Positions 34,182-42,081 of a DNA stretch of 64,000 bases are shown one piece after another. A program made the translations under genes and the position numbers. Position 1 is the first letter of the stretch. Each line of letters starts with the position of its first letter. This DNA is from Clostridium sartagoforme (lineage in GTDB: Bacteria > Bacillota > Clostridia > Clostridiales > Clostridiaceae): positions 62,001-126,000 of the forward strand of contig NZ_SRYR01000007.1 of NCBI RefSeq assembly GCF_004794105.1, in the 5' to 3' direction. The notes beneath the pieces were generated by a model. The model had not been told where the DNA came from and made no database searches. It saw only the letters and a program-made list of their open reading frames with translations.

Positions 34182-36782
34182 ATGACTAAAATTAATATTG
34201 TTAATCATACACATTGGGATAGAGAATGGTATTTTTCAACTATGGATGCTTTATTATTAAGTGATCAAGTTTTTGAAGATGTATTAATTGAATTAGAAGA
34301 GAATATTGATGCTAGGTTTTGTTTAGATGGTCAAGCATCCATAATAGAGGATTATTTATCAATAAGACCAGAAAGATTACCTCAAATAAAGAAATTAGTA
34401 GAAGAGGGAAGGCTTCTAATTGGACCATGGTATACTCAAACAGATGCTCAATTAGTTTGTGGTGAATCTATATTAAGAAATTTAAGTATAGGGATACATG
34501 AGACAAATAAAATTGGTAAGCATATGGAAGTTGGTTATTTACCAGATACTTTTGGGTTTAATGCACAAATGCCAACTATACTTAGAAATTGTAATATAGA
34601 TAACATAATTTTCTGGAGAGGTATAAACTTAGATAAGCATGTTAAGTCTCCCTATTTTAAATGGAAGGGCTTAGGTAATGAAGAAGTTTATGCAGCTAAT
34701 TTAATTGATGGTTATGGAAGCATTCCAAGACTATTTACTAATGAAGAATTTTTAAATAATAAGCTATTTAAGTTAGCTGACAAAATAAAGTCAATGACTG
34801 ACTTAGATGAAATTTTAATACCTATTGGGAATGACCAAGTAGAAATAACTTGTAATATTAAAAATAAGATTGATGAAATTAATAAAATTAGTGATGATGA
34901 ATATGTTCAAAGTACATATTTAGATTTTATTGATTATATAAGAAAAAATAGTGAAAAACTAGAGAGATATGAGGGTGAATTTAGAGAACCTAAAACTGGT
35001 AGAATTCATAAGACAATAGGATCAGTTAGATATGATATAAAGAAAATGAATTTCGATATGGAGCAAAGCCTTTTAAAAAGAGTTGAGCCATTATATGCTA
35101 TAGCTGAAAGCCTAGGAATAAAAATAAGTAAGAATTTAATTACAACAGCTTGGAAAAAAATAATGGAAGGTCAAGCTCATGATGGTATGGCTGGCTGTAT
35201 AACAGATGATGTGGCAAATGATGTATTATACCGTATGAAGCAAGCAAGGGAAATTGTAGATGGAATAGAAAACCTTGTTAAGAAAAGAATTGCTGAAGGA
35301 TTAAAATTAAGTAAGGATGAAATTTTAGTATTTAACACATTACCTTACAAATATGATGGTTTTAAAGTTGTTGAATTTTTAAGTAGCACAAAGGATAAAT
35401 TTGTAGCAGATGTTGAAAAGTGTACTGTACTAGATATTCATGAGTATGAAGGAAAAGAAAATATATTAATTGAAGCACCAGAAGGCAATTATTTTATAAA
35501 TGAGGATGGATATTATAAAATAACTGCTTTAATTAAAACTACATTACCGTCTATGGGATATAAGGTATTCAAGTTAAGTGAAGGAAAAGTAGATATAATT
35601 GAAAATAGTAATAATTTAGAAATAAAAAATGATAATTATAAGATATTTGTAGAAAATGAAAAACTATGTGTAGAACTTAAAGATGGAAGAAAGATTGAAG
35701 ATTTCATTACTTTTGAGAACTGTGGTAATGATGGAGACACTTATGATTTTTCACCACTTAGAGGAGATTCAAATATAACATTTAGAATAGTTGAAGGAAT
35801 TAGAAAAGCTTCAGAAGGCATTGAAAAGTTAGAATTAAGTGGGAGAGTATTATTACCAAAAGATCTTGAATCAAGACTTGATAGAAATGAATTAAAACCA
35901 TTAGATATTAAACTAATAATCTCTTTACTAAAAGATGATGAGTTAATTAATTGTAGGATAATTGTTGATAATAATATATTAAGTCACAGATTAAGAGCTT
36001 GTATAAAGTCTGATATTTTATCTAATGAATCAATTGCGTCTATACCTTTTGGTTATATAAAAAGACCAATATTAAATGGCAAAATTGGGGATTGGAATAG
36101 TAGTTATCTTGAAATTCCAATAGATATTGAGGTGTTCGAGGGGACTGTTTCTATTACAGATGATAAAAATACATTAAGTATATATTCTAAGGGGATAAAG
36201 GAATATCAAGTTATAGAGGATAGAATGTATTTAACATTGTTATCCACTACAAGCCAATTAGGAAAACCAAATTTACTATATAGACCAGGGAGAGCATCAG
36301 GAGATACGACAAAGCAAGGTCATGTAATGATAGCTACACCAAATGCAGAACAGTTAGGTAAGAATGAATTTGAGTTTTCTATATCACTTTTAGAGGAAAG
36401 CTTTAATGAAAACAAAGTTGAAAAAAGATATGAGAAAGTTAATTCACAAAATATATTCTATCAATTACAAGGTTTAAATAAATTTATAAACAGGTTGGAT
36501 AATAAAATACAAAACTCTAGAACAAAATTAGATTTAAAGAGAGAATACAGCCTTTTAGAATTTGATAAAAACATATGTATAAGTTCTATATCAGCATCAC
36601 TTAAAGATAACGCAATACTATTAAGAATGAAAAATTGTAGTAATGAGGAGCTAATAGTAGACAGATATGATTTTAATAAATTTAAAAGATGGGAAATTGT
36701 AAATGCTATTGAAGAAGTGCAAGATAATTCTAAGTTAGTAATTGACCCATATAATATAATAACAATAAAATTATACTTTTAA
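34182..36782 (+). CDS. mngB: Alpha-mannosidase, glycoside hydrolase family 38 (MngB-like)
   Basis: 866 residues behind TTGGAGGAGAAG. The GH38 signature HTHWDREWYFS is at 9-19 (zinc ligands), the nucleophile aspartate is D122 in YLPDTFGFNAQ, and the later QAHDGMAGC motif is in the helical domain. Length and end-to-end layout match bacterial MngB. In the mng pathway this enzyme cleaves 2-O-(6-phosphomannosyl)-D-glycerate, giving mannose-6-phosphate and glycerate. An alpha-mannosidase acting on other phosphomannosides is the alternative. Upstream PTS genes and downstream manA support a phosphorylated mannoside. Confidence 0.9.
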   Translation: MTKINIVNHTHWDREWYFSTMDALLLSDQVFEDVLIELEENIDARFCLDGQASIIEDYLSIRPERLPQIKKLVEEGRLLIGPWYTQTDAQLVCGESILRNLSIGIHETNKIGKHMEVGYLPDTFGFNAQMPTILRNCNIDNIIFWRGINLDKHVKSPYFKWKGLGNEEVYAANLIDGYGSIPRLFTNEEFLNNKLFKLADKIKSMTDLDEILIPIGNDQVEITCNIKNKIDEINKISDDEYVQSTYLDFIDYIRKNSEKLERYEGEFREPKTGRIHKTIGSVRYDIKKMNFDMEQSLLKRVEPLYAIAESLGIKISKNLITTAWKKIMEGQAHDGMAGCITDDVANDVLYRMKQAREIVDGIENLVKKRIAEGLKLSKDEILVFNTLPYKYDGFKVVEFLSSTKDKFVADVEKCTVLDIHEYEGKENILIEAPEGNYFINEDGYYKITALIKTTLPSMGYKVFKLSEGKVDIIENSNNLEIKNDNYKIFVENEKLCVELKDGRKIEDFITFENCGNDGDTYDFSPLRGDSNITFRIVEGIRKASEGIEKLELSGRVLLPKDLESRLDRNELKPLDIKLIISLLKDDELINCRIIVDNNILSHRLRACIKSDILSNESIASIPFGYIKRPILNGKIGDWNSSYLEIPIDIEVFEGTVSITDDKNTLSIYSKGIKEYQVIEDRMYLTLLSTTSQLGKPNLLYRPGRASGDTTKQGHVMIATPNAEQLGKNEFEFSISLLEESFNENKVEKRYEKVNSQNIFYQLQGLNKFINRLDNKIQNSRTKLDLKREYSLLEFDKNICISSISASLKDNAILLRMKNCSNEELIVDRYDFNKFKRWEIVNAIEEVQDNSKLVIDPYNIITIKLYF

Positions 36783-36974
36783 ATAATTATGATTAGAAAA
36801 TCATTAGTATTTTATGTTAAAGGTATATGTAATAAATTAAAAATATCATTTATAAATTAATATTTTTAATGGATAGGGTTGTATCATATATATTTTGATA
36901 CAGCCTATTTTGAAATATGGAATATAGTATTGTTTAAAGTAAATATGACATGATAAAGCGAAGGAGATTAAACT

Positions 36975-37910
36975 ATGTATCCAATAAAGTTTGAAAATTT
37001 ATATTATAAGAAAATATGGGGAGGAAGAGATTTAGAAAAATTTAGGGATAATCTGCCGGAAGGGAATATTGGTGAAAGTTGGGATGTTGCTTGTCATCCA
37101 AATGGAATGAGTATAGTAGCAAATGGAAAGTTTAAAGGAAAAAGATTTGATCAGTTGATTAAAGAATATGGTACAGATTTATTGGGGAAGAATTTTGAGA
37201 ATAAGGAATTTCCTTTATTAATTAAACTTATAAATTCAAAAGAAAAATTATCAGTACAAGTGCATCCTAATGATGAATATTCAAGAATAAATGAAAATTC
37301 TTTAGGTAAAACAGAAGCCTGGTATGTAGTTGATGCAAAGCCAGGAGCTAAATTAATAGTTGGAACTAAAGATTGCTATAAAGAAATTTTTGAAAAAGCT
37401 ATAAAAGAAGAAAGAACTGAAGAATATTTAAATGAAATAGAAGTTAAAAAAGGAGATTGCTTTCTTATAAACAGTGGTCTTGTCCATGCTATTTGTGAAG
37501 GAGTTATTATTGCGGAAATTCAACAAAATAGTGATATAACTTATAGAATTTATGATTATGGAAGACCAAGAGAATTACATATTGATAGAGCATTAGATGT
37601 AATAAAATTTAATTTATATGCAGTAAACTATGGGAACAATAAATTAGAAGAACATATTGAATATAGAAAAAATATTTTATGTAGAACTAAGTATTTTACT
37701 ATTGAAAAATATATTATAAATGGAGAATTAGTTGAAGAAAGTGATATAAATAAGTTTTATATATTAACTTGTGTAGATGGAAAAGGAATCATTGAATGTA
37801 AAAATAATATGAAGTTAGATATATCAAAAGGAGAAAGTATATTAATCCCAGCTACATTAGGGGAATATATTATTAGTGGAGATTTGATAGTTTTAAAATC
37901 TTATATATAG
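36975..37910 (+). CDS. manA: Mannose-6-phosphate isomerase, class I
   Basis: 311 residues, the short Firmicute form. The start region YYKKIWGGRDLEKF, the zinc ligands QVHPND and the glutamate of KTEAWYV are present, with the catalytic arginine region QNSDITYRIYDYGRPRELH. It interconverts mannose-6-phosphate and fructose-6-phosphate in the cytoplasm, completing the route from the imported mannoside to glycolysis. GAAGGAG precedes the ATG, 192 nt after mngB. Confidence 0.93.
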   Translation: MYPIKFENLYYKKIWGGRDLEKFRDNLPEGNIGESWDVACHPNGMSIVANGKFKGKRFDQLIKEYGTDLLGKNFENKEFPLLIKLINSKEKLSVQVHPNDEYSRINENSLGKTEAWYVVDAKPGAKLIVGTKDCYKEIFEKAIKEERTEEYLNEIEVKKGDCFLINSGLVHAICEGVIIAEIQQNSDITYRIYDYGRPRELHIDRALDVIKFNLYAVNYGNNKLEEHIEYRKNILCRTKYFTIEKYIINGELVEESDINKFYILTCVDGKGIIECKNNMKLDISKGESILIPATLGEYIISGDLIVLKSYI

Positions 37911-37998
37911 GAAAGTTTAGAATATAAAGTTTTTGTGTTTAGAAAACCCAGTGTTATATGTGGGGTTCCGTATAGCTTATACCTATGAGTATGAAAAG

Positions 37999-38054
37999 CT
38001 CCTTCTGATATAAAAAAATGTGGCCTGGCAATTGCACATTAATATCAGAAGGAG
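37999..38054 (+). promoter_or_regulatory. Two-tier hairpin next to a recombinase remnant
   Basis: CTCCTTCTGATAT (37999-38011) pairs perfectly with ATATCAGAAGGAG (38042-38054). Inside, AATGTG (38017-38022) pairs with CACATT (38035-38040). The outer 3' arm contains AAGGAG, an SD-like sequence 10 nt before an ATG (38065) that opens only an 8-codon frame. It may be a relic of a mobile-element end or of a control hairpin. Confidence 0.55.
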
Positions 38055-38075
38055 AACATTCAAAATGTTAAGTAA

Positions 38076-38234
38076 CATAAAAAGATATTAGAGCAAAGAG
38101 ATAATGAACTTATAAAGAAGTTTATTGCACTATATGTAGAAAAGGTAATGGTGTTTGAGTACTACATAGATGTAATCTTTAAATTATTACCACTTTTTGT
38201 TCAACGTAGTTATGGTGAATCGTACCATAAGTAA
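38076..38234 (+). pseudogene. C-terminal remnant of a large serine recombinase
   Basis: One frame reads HKKILEQRDNELIKKFIALY then VEKVMVFEYYIDVIFK and ends ...GESYHK at TAA 38232-38234. The pattern I-x-x-Y-V-E-K-V-x-V-(6)-I-x-V-I-F matches the very end of large serine recombinases/resolvases. No start, no catalytic domain. The downstream flank is related to 28093-28200. With the hairpin at 37999 it fills most of the gene-free stretch 37911-38536. Confidence 0.5.
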
Positions 38235-38536
38235 GCCTCCAAATTTTATATTTGGTTAGGTAAACTTACTAAGCGAGAAAATACTAGTCGAGTTTTCTTA
38301 GAAGTGAGGTTTATAGTCTTAGGTGTTTATATATCTTGCCAAAAGCTGTTTCATTGTTAAAAATCGGTTGTAAGAAAAATTATTTACAGAAAAGGTTGCT
38401 ATTAAATAAAAACTGTGTTATTATAAATGAGTAGCAAAGTTTGCTAACAATAAAAAGTTTCATTTGGGTAAATAGTTTCTCGCAAATTAGAGATTATTAT
38501 ATCAAATTAGAATCTTTAATTTTAGGAGGGACATTT

Positions 38537-38689
38537 ATGTCAGATAAAACAATAACATGCAGAGATTGCGGAAGCGAATTCATATTTTCAGTAGGAGAAC
38601 AAGAATTCTATAAAGAAAAAGGATTCGAAAATGAGCCAACAAGATGTGTATCTTGTAGAAGAGCTAAAAAAGAACAAAATAGAAGATAA
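38537..38689 (+). CDS. Small zinc-ribbon protein (zf-trcl type), 50 aa
   Basis: 50 residues from ATG 38537, with AGGAGGG 7 nt upstream; longer in-frame starts lack an SD. Two CxxC pairs (CRDCGSEF and CVSCRRAK) hold one zinc, and FIFSVGEQEFYKEKGFENEP between them is the recognised spacing of the probable zinc-ribbon family PF13451. The tail is basic (RRAKKEQNRR), suggesting nucleic-acid or ribosome contact. The role is not established. A complete single-gene unit with a strong terminator. Confidence 0.85.
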   Translation: MSDKTITCRDCGSEFIFSVGEQEFYKEKGFENEPTRCVSCRRAKKEQNRR

Positions 38690-38701
38690 TTTTAGATTGT
38701 T

Positions 38702-38732
38702 AAAGGTTGTAGTTTATACTACAACCTTTTTT
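38702..38732 (+). terminator. Rho-independent terminator
   Basis: AAAGGTTGTAGT (38702-38713) pairs perfectly with ACTACAACCTTT (38718-38729) around TTAT, then T. Confidence 0.93.
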
Positions 38733-38760
38733 GACGTTTTATTATCTATTATGTATAAAT

Positions 38761-38853
38761 ATGTTTCTAAAAATACTTAGTAAGGAAGGCTATAAATTAG
38801 TTAATGTTTTAGGTGGGTTTTGTTCATACAGAGGAAGAAATATTAAAAGATAA
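38761..38853 (+). pseudogene. Short relic resembling the end of a rhodanese domain
   Basis: The frame MFLKILSKEGYKLVNVLGGF then CSYRGRNIKR resembles the C-terminal helix and loop of a rhodanese (compare VRILKAYGYRAKNLNGGYKSY in the cdr fusion of this window). No SD. Probably what is left of a deleted sulfurtransferase gene. Confidence 0.35.
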
Positions 38854-38900
38854 TAAAGTATTAATATTTAGGAAGTAAATTTAAATAATAATAAGAATAA

Positions 38901-38948
38901 AAGCCAAGTTAAATAGCTAATAACTATTTAACTTGGCCTTGTTTTTTT
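38901..38948. terminator. Bidirectional hairpin terminator
   Basis: AAGCCAAGTTAAATAG (38901-38916) pairs with the complementary CTATTTAACTTGGCCTT (38924-38940) almost perfectly and is followed by seven T on the plus strand. On the minus strand it ends the DUF6132 gene, where the trailing bases are moderately T-rich. Confidence 0.8.
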
Positions 38949-38977
38949 AGTATATTAATATACTTATTGATATAGTT

Positions 38978-39133
38978 TTAAGAAGCAAATAATAGACCTA
39001 TTATAGAACCATATATGATAGAAGCATATGGGTTTGATGTTATTGGACATGTTCCACTAGCGCAACCAATTTTTTTATAATATAAATAACCTAATGATCC
39101 GCCAATAATTGGAGCAATAATATATTTTATCAT
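38978..39133 (-). CDS. DUF6132-like small membrane protein, 51 aa
   Basis: 51 residues on the minus strand with AAGGAGAG 8 nt before the ATG. It has two hydrophobic helices (MIKYIIAPIIGGSLGYLYY and ASIIYGSIIGLLFAS) around the conserved turn GCASGTCPITSNPY. The two cysteines in the G-C-x-S-G-T-C-P-I-T motif are the hallmark of the DUF6132 family, whose function is unknown to me. Confidence 0.8.
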   Translation of the reverse strand: MIKYIIAPIIGGSLGYLYYKKIGCASGTCPITSNPYASIIYGSIIGLLFAS

Positions 39134-39339
39134 CACTAAAACTCTCCTTATTATATAAATAAAATTTTATGTATTTACTATATTAAATTAAAACTAATAT
39201 TTTTTATGTAACTTAATTACAGAAGTAGTTATTTAGTTAAGGTATTATTGGGGCTACTATTTTTTCGATACTTTTTCTATAATAATCATCATTATGTAAA
39301 TAATGATATTAAGAGAAGATAATTAATAAAATAGAAAAA

Positions 39340-39389
39340 TTGACTTTTAAATACACTTTATGATAAAATAATGTGGACAATGATTGTCC
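39340..39389 (+). promoter_or_regulatory. Promoter and palindromic operator of the Rrf2-family gene
   Basis: TTGACT (39340-39345), 18-bp spacer, TAAAAT (39364-39369). GGACAATGATTGTCC (39375-39389) is a perfect 7-1-7 palindrome over the expected transcription start. It is probably the binding site of the Rrf2 protein encoded just downstream. Confidence 0.7.
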
Positions 39390-39444
39390 TGGTTATCTAG
39401 AATATATAAAAGTTAAAAAGGTATATATAAAGGCGGTGCTTATA

Positions 39445-39924
39445 ATGAAGATGAAAACCGGAGTTGAACAGTCTGTGTATGCAATTCTTATTTTAAATAT
39501 GTTACCTGATAAGGCTGTATTACCAGGGGAAGCAATTAGTCAACAATTAGGTGCCTCTTCAACATATTTTCAAAAATTATTGAGGAAGTTAGTTAATGCA
39601 GATTTGATTATTTCTGTTCCAGGTGTTAAGGGTGGATTTAGATTAAGTAAAAGGCCTGAAGATATTAGGGTATATGATATATATCTTGCTATAGAGGGAC
39701 AGCAATCTCTTTATTCTTCAAGAGGTGTATTAAATGATATGCTTGAATTAGAATGTGAAGATGGAGGGTGTTTACTAACAGGATTAATGAAGGAAGCTGA
39801 GGAGTCTTGGAAATCTGTATTGAAAGGTGAAACAATAGCATCCTTATATGAAAAAATAAAAGAGGATTTTAAGCCTAAAGTTCAATCTTTAGAAGAATGG
39901 ATAAAAGAAAATATGGTTTTGTAA
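39445..39924 (+). CDS. Rrf2 family transcriptional regulator
   Basis: 159 residues from ATG 39445 behind AAAGGCGGTG; the longer frame from 39373 would start inside the operator palindrome. The winged HTH at 1-75 includes LPGEAISQQLGASSTYFQKL and the wing PGVKGGFRLSKRPEDI. Two cysteines (ELECEDGGCLL) lie in the dimer-helix region where Fe-S or redox-sensing Rrf2 members place ligands, but a third ligand is not obvious. Followed by nitroreductase and luciferase-like oxidoreductase genes, which it may control together with itself. Confidence 0.88.
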   Translation: MKMKTGVEQSVYAILILNMLPDKAVLPGEAISQQLGASSTYFQKLLRKLVNADLIISVPGVKGGFRLSKRPEDIRVYDIYLAIEGQQSLYSSRGVLNDMLELECEDGGCLLTGLMKEAEESWKSVLKGETIASLYEKIKEDFKPKVQSLEEWIKENMVL

Positions 39925-40105
39925 TAAAAAGCATTATATAGATATGTCTTAGGATAATCCTTGAAAAACTCCACTAATTTATAAAATATTATTGGAGGGA
40001 ATGGATCCTAAGAAAATACTTGAGTAATTAATGAAGATATCAAATAAGGCTCAAGGTGACATTAAGAAAATATTTTAAATAATATGAAAAGAAGGGAATT
40101 TAAAT

Positions 40106-40744
40106 ATGAGAAAAACACAAGAGGTTAATGATTTTAATGAAATTTTAAGGGGACGCCGTTCAATTCGTACCTATGATACATCTGTAAAGATAAGCAAAGA
40201 AGAAATGGCAGAAATACTTGAAGAAGCAACCCTTGCACCTTCTTCACTTAATATGCAGCCATGGCGTTTTCTTGTAATTGAAAGCAAGGAAGGGAAAGCA
40301 AATCTTGCTCCACTTGCAAGCTTTAATCAAATTCAAGTTGAAACATCTTCAGCAGTAATAGCTATATTTGGGGATCTTAAGAATTTTGATTATAGTGAAG
40401 AAATTTATAGTAAGGCTGTAGAGCTTGGATATATGCCTTTAGAAGTTAAAGAAAAACAAATAAGAGGTATTACAGCCCATGCATCAACAATAGATCCACA
40501 AGTAAACAAAGAAACAGTATTAATTGATGGTGGTCTTGTAGCTATGCAACTAATGCTTGTAGCACGCTCACATGGATATGATACATGTCCAATAGGTGGC
40601 TTTGAAAAGGATAAAATTGCAGAAGTATTTGATTTAGATAAAAGTCGTTATGTTCCAGTTATGCTTATTTCAATTGGTAAAGCTGCTGATAATGGTTTTA
40701 AATCTGTACGTCTTCCAATTGACCAAATTGCACAATGGAAGTAA
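40106..40744 (+). CDS. Nitroreductase family protein
   Basis: 212 residues. FMN-binding nitroreductase fold: RGRRSIRTYDTSVKISKEEM at the N-terminus, the APSSLNMQPWRFLVI motif, and GLVAMQLMLVARSHGYDTC then PIGGF near the end. It reduces nitro compounds, quinones or other electrophiles with NAD(P)H (family knowledge; physiological substrate unknown). The SD is GAAGGGAA. Located 181 nt after the Rrf2 gene, in the same direction. Confidence 0.9.
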   Translation: MRKTQEVNDFNEILRGRRSIRTYDTSVKISKEEMAEILEEATLAPSSLNMQPWRFLVIESKEGKANLAPLASFNQIQVETSSAVIAIFGDLKNFDYSEEIYSKAVELGYMPLEVKEKQIRGITAHASTIDPQVNKETVLIDGGLVAMQLMLVARSHGYDTCPIGGFEKDKIAEVFDLDKSRYVPVMLISIGKAADNGFKSVRLPIDQIAQWK

Positions 40745-40846
40745 TTTAGGTAACTTAGAAATTTTTTAAATCTAAATGAATTAGAGTTTAGATATTATTA
40801 AATAGTAATGATTTAGAAATACACTATAGGCTATTAATATAAAATT

Positions 40847-40893
40847 CACCCCATAGTTAGATAGGATAAGAGTGTCTAGCTATAGGGTGTTTT
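40847..40893 (+). terminator. Rho-independent terminator
   Basis: CACCCCATAGTTAGATA and TGTCTAGCTATAGGGTG form a long stem with a few G-U or mismatched pairs, followed by TTTTG. Confidence 0.8.
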
Positions 40894-40949
40894 GTATATT
40901 AAGAAAAATAGATAGCAATAGCTATTAGAATAGAAGGAGATGTTTAAAT

Positions 40950-41930
40950 ATGAAATTAAGTGTTTTAGATCAAGGAATAATATCAAAGGGAAATACAGCA
41001 ATTGATACTATGAATAATACAGTAGAACTTGCTAAGGTCGTAGACGAATTGGGGTATCATAGATTATGGTATTCAGAGCATCATTCTAGTGAAGGATTAG
41101 CTTGTACAGCTCCGGAAATATTAGTGGCACATATTGCTTCTGTAACGGAAAATATACGTGTTGGAACAGGTGGAGTAATGTTAATGCATTATGCTCCTTA
41201 TAAGGTTGCAGAGGTATTTAATATGCTTAGTACATTAAATCCAAATAGAATAGACATTGGGATTGGTCGTGCACCTGGTGGTGATTATGCATCTATGCTT
41301 GCATTATCTCAAGGAAAAGATCCTGAAATGCATAACTTATATAGTAAAATATCAGAAACACTAATGTATATTAGTAATAATCACCCAAATAAAAAGGCTT
41401 TTGCAGCACCTATAGGATCACCCCTTCCTGAGGCTTGGATGTTAGGTTCAAGTGGAAATAGTGCTGTTCAAGCAGGTAAATTGGGACTTGGATATTCTTA
41501 TGCTCATTTTATTGGTGGTAGATTATTAGAATCTGTTTTTGATGATTATAGAAGAAGTTTTATTCCATCAGAATTTATGCAAAAGCCACAAATAAATGTT
41601 GGGTATTCTGTTGTAGCAGCAGAAACTAAGGAGGAAGCAGAGTTTGAAGCAGCAAGTCTAGATTTAATGTTTTTAAATATAGGAAAAGGTATTTCAAGTT
41701 CTCTTGTATCTCCAGAAGAGGCATTAAGGTATTCTTATAGTGAAATTGATAAGATGAGAATTCAAGCTAATCGTAATCGTATGTTAGTAGGATCTTCAAA
41801 GGAAATTGCAGATATATTAAGAAGTAACGAAGAAAAGTATGGCATTGATGAGGCTATGATAGTTGGAATAAATTATTCAATAGAATCTAAACTTAGAACA
41901 TATAAATTATTAGCTAAAGAATTATTATAA
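40950..41930 (+). CDS. Luciferase-like monooxygenase family protein (MsnO8-type)
   Basis: 326 residues behind AGAAGGAGATG. The flavin-dependent TIM-barrel family is recognisable from ELGYHRLWYSEHHSSEGLAC, IRVGTGGVMLMHYAPYKVAE, and RIDIGIGRAPGGD. In an anaerobe such proteins probably act as flavin-dependent oxidoreductases rather than true oxygenases. Substrate unknown. Preceded by a terminator, so it has its own transcript downstream of the nitroreductase gene. Confidence 0.88.
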   Translation: MKLSVLDQGIISKGNTAIDTMNNTVELAKVVDELGYHRLWYSEHHSSEGLACTAPEILVAHIASVTENIRVGTGGVMLMHYAPYKVAEVFNMLSTLNPNRIDIGIGRAPGGDYASMLALSQGKDPEMHNLYSKISETLMYISNNHPNKKAFAAPIGSPLPEAWMLGSSGNSAVQAGKLGLGYSYAHFIGGRLLESVFDDYRRSFIPSEFMQKPQINVGYSVVAAETKEEAEFEAASLDLMFLNIGKGISSSLVSPEEALRYSYSEIDKMRIQANRNRMLVGSSKEIADILRSNEEKYGIDEAMIVGINYSIESKLRTYKLLAKELL

Positions 41931-42044
41931 TTAATTGAAGGTCAAGGAACTATTAGGGGCTATTGGATTTAATTAAAAAAGTTTAATTAAGAAAAAGAAG
42001 GCTGCTAATTAAGTATTTTATTATAATTTTAAAGTTACGAAAAT

Positions 42045-42075
42045 AAATCCAGCAACATATAAATTGCTGGATTTT
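42045..42075 (-). terminator. Hairpin terminator (hydrolase side)
   Basis: AAATCCAGCAA (42045-42055) pairs perfectly with TTGCTGGATTT (42064-42074). It lies just past the 3' end of the minus-strand hydrolase gene and could act in both directions. Confidence 0.75.
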
Positions 42076-42081
42076 ATAATA

